Shown piece by piece: positions 58,993 to 64,000 of a DNA stretch of 64,000 nt. The stretch spans positions 75,531,179 through 75,595,178 of the forward strand of contig NC_084840.1 in assembly GCF_033115175.1 (NCBI RefSeq), given 5' to 3'. The number at the start of each line of letters is the position of its first letter. The first letter of the stretch is position 1. The translations under genes and the position numbers were made by a program. Source of the DNA: Lepus europaeus. Lineage: Eukaryota; Chordata; Mammalia; Lagomorpha; Leporidae. The notes beneath the pieces are model-generated. The model saw only the letters and a program-made list of their open reading frames with translations. It ran no database searches and was not told the DNA's origin.

Positions 58993-60300
58993 AATTGTGC
59001 AAATGTCAAGTAAAAATAAAAATGTATAGTTAAAACGCAAATAACTTTGCAAACCCCAAAATAATAATCAGTTAAGACAAAAATCATCCATTAATGATCA
59101 TCTATTATGTAAAACATGTTCAGTTGTATTACACCCTCTATTGAATATATTTACCTACCTACTAGCAATTGCAGTGGGTGAAAATATTTGTTCACAAAGG
59201 AGATGTGGCTATGACTAGCTTAAAAAAGTGACCAAAAGATGCATCACTAAACGAGGGAAAACTATCTTTCTATGCTGTCTCTTGGAATACGATTTGATGA
59301 ACACAGCATTCTAGGGACATCTTCATGACGAAAACATTTAACCTTAATATATAATAAACCATCTAAACCCAACTTCTAACTTACAGAAAGTTGAAGTAGA
59401 GAAGCAAATGATTATTACAAGACAACAATCTGATGAATCTAGAACAACTGACAAAATGTGCATAGATATCACAGGAAAAAAGATTTCTGAACTTTGAAGG
59501 GGAAAAGCATGAGAAACATGACAGAATTCTATTTGTGAATTACTATTTTGTTTCTCTTTAAAGAGAAGACATCTGGGGATAATAATAAAAAATTATAGTG
59601 CTGAATGATGTTAAATGACAAGAGGTAGCAATTGCTAAGCACTTTAGATCTGATTATGAAAACTATAACTGTATGACAGTGTCTTCTATCATAGGAGGTA
59701 TTTGTGAGTTCTGTAAGGATGGGAAATCACCGACACATTATATTAAGAGGTTCAGCAAAATATTGCACATATGTAATGGATATAAAATTTTATGTCCATA
59801 ACTTTGGACATATGAAAAAATATAATAATCTGCGAATAGAGAAGAAAATACAAATATCAGCATTATCACAATTTTTGGATGTATGAAAGTTCCTAAAATA
59901 AAAGACTGGAATAAACCTAACACTGAAAGCCATAACAATTTTATAATTTTTTTTCTTGAAAATCAGAGTACTACATCATTACATAAGAAAATGATACATT
60001 TTATAAGTCATAATTTCATGTCAAATATTTTTACTGAGTGACTGTATGTTGTTAGATACTAACTAAGTTAGAACATAGAACAAGCTAAAAATCAATATTG
60101 TTGCACAGTTAATTTGAAGTCATTAGCAGTGTTTAGATGCAGATTAAAATGAATTCAAGGATGAGATCAGCTTAAGTTTGCTAAAATTTCCCGAGTGTGA
60201 TGTGGGCCACAACAACAACACCATAAAAGGTAACTTTCTTGCTCTTCCCCAGATTTTTTTTATACTTTTCAGTAAGTTTTTCCTTTATCTAAGACTCTGT
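58993..60300. other. AKR1C intron 5, unassigned
   Basis: AT-rich, no SINE or exon recognised. Confidence 0.4.
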
Positions 60301-60314
60301 TCAAGACACCTGAA

Positions 60315-60661
60315 GCCGGCGCCATGGCTCAATAGGCTAATCCTCCGCCTTGCGGCGCCAGCACACCAGGTTCTAGTCCCAGTTGGGGGCGCCAGATTCT
60401 GTCCCGGTTGCCCCTCTTCCAGGCCAGCTCTCTGCTGTGGCCAGGAGTGCAGTGGAGGATGGCCCAAGTGCTTGGGCCCTGCACCCCATGGGAGACCAGG
60501 AGAAGCACCTGGCTCCTGCCTTCGGATCAGCGTGGTGCGCAGGCCACAGTGCGGCAGCCATTGGAGGGTGAACCAATGGCAAAAAGGAAGACCTTTCTCT
60601 CTGTCTCTCTCTCTCACTGTCCACTCTGCCTGTCAAAAAAAAAAAAAAAAAAAAAAAAAAA
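60315..60661 (+). mobile_element. C-SINE, very young, in intron 5
   Basis: Near-consensus sense copy with a pure A tail of about 26, flanked by gacacctgaa on both sides. Candidate polymorphic insertion. Confidence 0.97.
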
Positions 60662-61105
60662 GGACACCTGAAAAAAAAAATCGATACCAAGAAGAAATAA
60701 TGAATGCAAAACAAACCCTATCTTCTCCTACATTCACTCTATCTTTACTGCCCATTAGATGTTTTCATGGCCTTCTCTGCTACATACAGTGACTTCCACA
60801 TCACATTCAGAGATTGATAAATCTATCTTTTCATTGAGGTCTGATTCTTGACTGCTCCTATCTTGATCATCTTCACCTCCCCAAATTCTTAAACATGTTT
60901 GAGCACTAGATTCTCCTTACCTTTAGAATAAGGCATCACCAAAAACAGACAACTTGCCCTTCCACACAGAGAGAATTTTGAGAATGCCTTGAGAATCTTC
61001 TCTCCCAAAGCATACATTGATCAGGAATCAGAGACAAGTGGACTTATCAGTGGCACAAGAAGGCAGGAATGAAAAGCAGAAGGCGAGGAGGCTGAGAGTC
61101 CTCAC

Positions 61106-61228
61106 CTGGTTGCAGACAGGCTTGTACTTGAGCCCTGGCTTCTTCAGAATCATCTCCAACTGCCTGCGGTTGAAGTTGGACACCCCAATGGACTTGGCCA
61201 ATCCTGCATCCTTGCACTTTTCCAAGGC
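61106..61228 (-). CDS. AKR1C exon 5
   Basis: This 123-bp exon encodes residues 150-190. It contains [18 protein letters not shown], the AKR family signature with nicotinamide-binding S166 and N167, and ends in YKPVCNQ with Q190. Compared with AKR1C5 as I recall it, position 151 is Leu (usually Glu or Ala). The acceptor is tcccag and the donor is gtgagg. Confidence 0.96.
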
Positions 61229-61660
61229 CTGGGAGAAAATATTGTGAAGAAATACTTGCACAAATGGCTAGATTAATGTAAAAGAATCTTTACACCATTT
61301 AAAAGAACGCTGACAAGAGATTATAATGAAGCTAATGGGCATTGAATGACAAAGGAGAAAAAGTAAAGAACAGCGGGGAGATGATGACCTTAAGAAAATA
61401 AATCCCTACTTCCTCTAAAATCAGAGAAATTACTGTTCTTGAATGAAAAATTGAGCCTGCCCTCTTTGCCCCTAATCTTTCTCCAGTTCTGTCTGGCACT
61501 TCCTAGTTTTATCTTAGTCTCCCACCCTTCCAGCACATTTGCCCTTAATAATGGCATGAATTTTTGCATCCAGAAAAGCATAACCCATTCTTTTAAACTG
61601 AATTGTAATCTAATACCTCCTCTTCCAGTTTTCTCTGTACTTACTCCTCCAAGTACTTAC

Positions 61661-61738
61661 CTCCCATGTTGCACAAATATCAACTATGTCATTTATTACT
61701 TTTCCTTGTTCATCTGCTGGGAATAGTTCCTCTCCAGG
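61661..61738 (-). CDS. AKR1C exon 4
   Basis: This 78-bp exon encodes residues 124-149, from [11 protein letters not shown] to DICATWE. This is the loop-A region that shapes the substrate pocket and varies between AKR1C members. The donor gtaagt is perfect and the acceptor is ctag. Confidence 0.94.
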
Positions 61739-62574
61739 CTAGAATAGAAGCAGTCATTTTTCACTATATCATCAGATTCAGGTATGCACACCCTAGCAAT
61801 ACACCCAAATGTATTCAGGGTGCGAATACTAAACTTCCATAAAATATGTAGAGCAACATTTCACAGACATGTTTTTGCAATATGTTTTGCATATGAAGTG
61901 GTAATTAGAATGTCACTATGATACAGACTTCTCTTCTCATATCTATTATGTGTGTATCAATGAATAGTATTTTGAAGACCCTAATGGTGTGGCATGGATT
62001 TATATTACTTTGTGTGCTCTGTTCTTTCTTTTAGAGAAATATATCTCTTTTACTATGAAAATTATTAGTTACATGACTTTGATCCCCACCAATAATGCAT
62101 TATAACCTTCACCCAGGCTACACAATTAGTGTTCCTCAACTCTTGAGAACAAGTGAATCAAACAGCATTCATTTGTGCCACAAAACATGGATCAAGAGTC
62201 TGTTATATAAAAATTGCAATACTAGAAGATGTAGATCAACTCTCAAAAATGGCCATGATTTAGAATTGCCCCAGAACCATATATGCCACCATGAAAAAGC
62301 TAAAAAAAAAAAAAAATTAATCCTGTGGTAGCGTTGTAGAAAATTACAGCTATAAAACTTTCCTAAGATTATTTAAAATCTGTAACTTACTCATGGCCTG
62401 GGCTCCTTATTTACAGAATACAATAGACTATATTGCTTAAACCATTTTGAGTGGTTTCTCTACCTATACAACAATAGGATTCAGAAAATTTTTCAGTGCC
62501 ATTTATGAGTCCATGAAAACGATGGTCACACTGACAGATAACGTGAAATAAATTTGATGTTGTTAACTGCCTAC
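61739..62574. other. AKR1C intron 3
   Basis: Nothing recognised; AT-rich. Confidence 0.5.
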
Positions 62575-62691
62575 CTTCAGAGCTACTGGGAAATGCATAA
62601 GGTACAGATCAACATAGTCCAATTGAAGTTTTTTCAGTGACTGCTCCAAGCCTTTTTGAACCAGTTCTGGTCGAAAGAAAGTGCACCAAAG
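62575..62691 (-). CDS. AKR1C exon 3
   Basis: This 117-bp exon encodes residues 85-123, from [10 protein letters not shown] to MHFPVALK. Catalytic H117 sits in YLMHFP. The acceptor is ctgcag, the donor is gtaggc, and both ends are phase 0. Confidence 0.96.
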
Positions 62692-62929
62692 CTGCAGGGG
62701 TTAAACAGTGGAAATTGTGCAGAATAAATACATTAGCCAAATTTCTTGGTTTCCTTCATCTAATTTTAAGATTTTTTTTCTTTTACTAGTTAAACATTGA
62801 TCCATATAGAAGGAAAATGATCCTTTCCTTTTGGATTTGATAGAATGGCTGTTATCAAATTAACAATAATAGTAATAATAAAATAATGGCAAAATTGTGT
62901 AGAAAATGCTACCCTCATACATTGTTTGT

Positions 62930-63300
62930 AATAATGAAATTAATACAATTACATAAAATAGTGCAGACATTCTTCAAAAAACTAAAATGGACCCACCATG
63001 TGAGTCAGATATCACACTTCTTGGAGTATATCTCAGGGAAGTGAAGTCAGCTTATGAAAAACATATTTGCATTTGGATGTTTATAGCAGCCAAATTCACA
63101 AGAGCAAAAAAATGGAGCAACATAAATATACATCAAATCAAAAGTGGATAAACAAAATCTGGTTTAAATGAATGATGAAAAATTACTTAGCCACAAAATG
63201 ATTTAAATCCTGATATTTGCAACAAAATTGATGAATTTGAGGTTCATTATATGAAGAAATATAAGCCCAACACAGCAAGACAACTGCCAGTGTTTTTCAT
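62930..63300 (+). mobile_element. L1 fragment in intron 2
   Basis: Sense L1 text: ttatagcagccaaattcac, then agtggataaacaaaatctgg. Antisense to the AKR1C gene. Confidence 0.75.
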
Positions 63301-63642
63301 CACTGAATTTTACCACGGACATCACAATATACCTTGACCTCTTCAATATATGATCATTGCTATGGAACACACACTTTGTGATATTTATGTTCATACATAA
63401 ATACATAAAGAAAAAATAGTGTTATATGTGTATGCAGATGTCTACACTGGAAGCAAATATGGCAGAACATTAAATATTTTTAAGAGAAAAATAAACATAA
63501 AATGTAATTAAAAGGAAAAAGTGTGATTTAAGTGTGGAAATAAGAAAAAAATCATCAACAACTAAAGACCTAATCATATAATTACCATTCCTATGATTCA
63601 CACTTCATCAGTTAGCAAATTTATACATTAAATATCCAATAC

Positions 63643-63810
63643 CTTTGAAGTGTAGAATACATCTTCTCTCTTCACAGTGCCATCAGCAATCTTGCTCCGG
63701 ATGCCCAGACCTACTTCCTCTTCATTTTGGTATGCGTGAGAACAATCAATATGGCGGAATCCAACATCTATGGCAATTTTGGTAGCCTCCCCAGCTTCAC
63801 TTTTAGGAAC
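63643..63810 (-). CDS. AKR1C exon 2
   Basis: This 168-bp exon encodes residues 29-84, from [10 protein letters not shown] to REDVFYTSK. It contains [18 protein letters not shown] with catalytic D50 and Y55, and its last codon is catalytic K84. The acceptor is tctctag and the donor is gtattg. The phase is 0 at both ends, as in other AKR1C genes. Confidence 0.96.
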
Positions 63811-64000
63811 CTAGAGAAGCAGCCAAAAGTGTTATTTGACGATCCATGTGATTAAAATTAGTTCAGGCCTCACAACACTCAATTTTTTTCTCATGTCAGA
63901 ATAAGTCTGCATTTGCATGGATCGATTTGCAAGAGGTAGGAAACTCAGGGACCTCCCAACTATACCAGCTTTAGTGATTTGATGGAAGGACAGAAAGGAT

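Larger units (their letters stand above)
51805..63810 (-). other. AKR1C-family aldo-keto reductase gene (exons 2-9; exon 1 off the window)
   Basis: Eight exons on the minus strand splice into one open frame of about 295 codons, which is residues 29-323 in AKR1C numbering. AKR1C enzymes are cytosolic monomeric TIM-barrel NAD(P)(H) oxidoreductases acting on ketosteroids, prostaglandins and xenobiotic carbonyls. Visible signatures are the tetrad D50, Y55, K84 and H117, the cofactor residues S166, N167, Q190 and Y216 (AYGALGS), and the C-terminus HPNYPYSDEY. Exon lengths equal the canonical AKR1C set. Oddities: position 276, normally Arg and contacting the NADPH 2'-phosphate, is Glu; the usual LRYQ (257-260) is LHCQ. 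The closest member I can recall is rabbit 20-alpha-HSD (AKR1C5), but this is clearly a different paralogue, so I give no number. Exon 1 and the promoter lie beyond 64,000. Confidence 0.93.

Overview
This is nuclear DNA from a mammal, almost certainly a leporid and most likely rabbit (Oryctolagus cuniculus). The main evidence is about 45 copies of the lagomorph tRNA-derived C-SINE, which opens with a GGCGCCG(T/C)GGCTCA box, carries the phrase GGCCCAAGTGCTTGGGCC and ends in a CT-rich stretch plus CTGCCTGTC and poly(A). Rabbit-type L1 3' UTRs support this. There are no prokaryotic genes, no CRISPR arrays, and most open frames in the window are SINE or CpG-island artefacts.

The right third (about 51.8-63.8 kb, minus strand) holds an aldo-keto reductase gene of subfamily 1C. 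Exons 2 to 9 are all present with textbook lengths (168, 117, 78, 123, 110, 166, 83 bp and a terminal exon), intact GT/AG splice sites and one open frame. Exon 1 lies beyond the right edge. The catalytic tetrad D50/Y55/K84/H117 is intact. The NADPH 2'-phosphate-binding residue R276 reads as Glu, and R258 and Y259 are His and Cys.

At 37.7-47.3 kb, also minus strand, is a partial copy of FIP1L1, a subunit of the cleavage and polyadenylation factor, with its own CpG-island promoter. Coding exons 1-4 and two downstream exons (LPGAID exon and proline-rich exon) are intact. The exons between them, which encode the Fip1 homology motif, are not visible, and neither is the 3' part. A 71-bp exact direct repeat (32,142-32,212 and 47,628-47,698) brackets this block. 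Its right junction also carries 111 bp almost identical to intron 8 of the AKR1C gene. This looks like a fairly recent insertion into the AKR1C neighbourhood with templated filler DNA.

The rest (1-37 kb and 47.5-51.8 kb) is repeat-rich intergenic DNA shaped by older segmental duplications. An orphan AKR1C exon 8 at 20,703-20,785 lies in an inverted repeat of the 53.5-54.5 kb region. A block at 21.5-22.4 kb recurs directly at 29.6-30.9 kb, and its neighbour at 22.5-23.7 kb recurs directly at 48.6-49.8 kb. The two halves of this second copy are now about 17.7 kb apart, with the FIP1L1 block between them. Other items are a TSD-flanked retrocopy at 26.2-26.7 kb, a probable solo retroviral LTR at 24.6-25.1 kb, nested SINEs with clear target-site duplications, L1 fragments of several ages, MIR and hAT fragments, and microsatellites. 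Homologies were judged by eye and from memory of the families; no alignment or database search was run.
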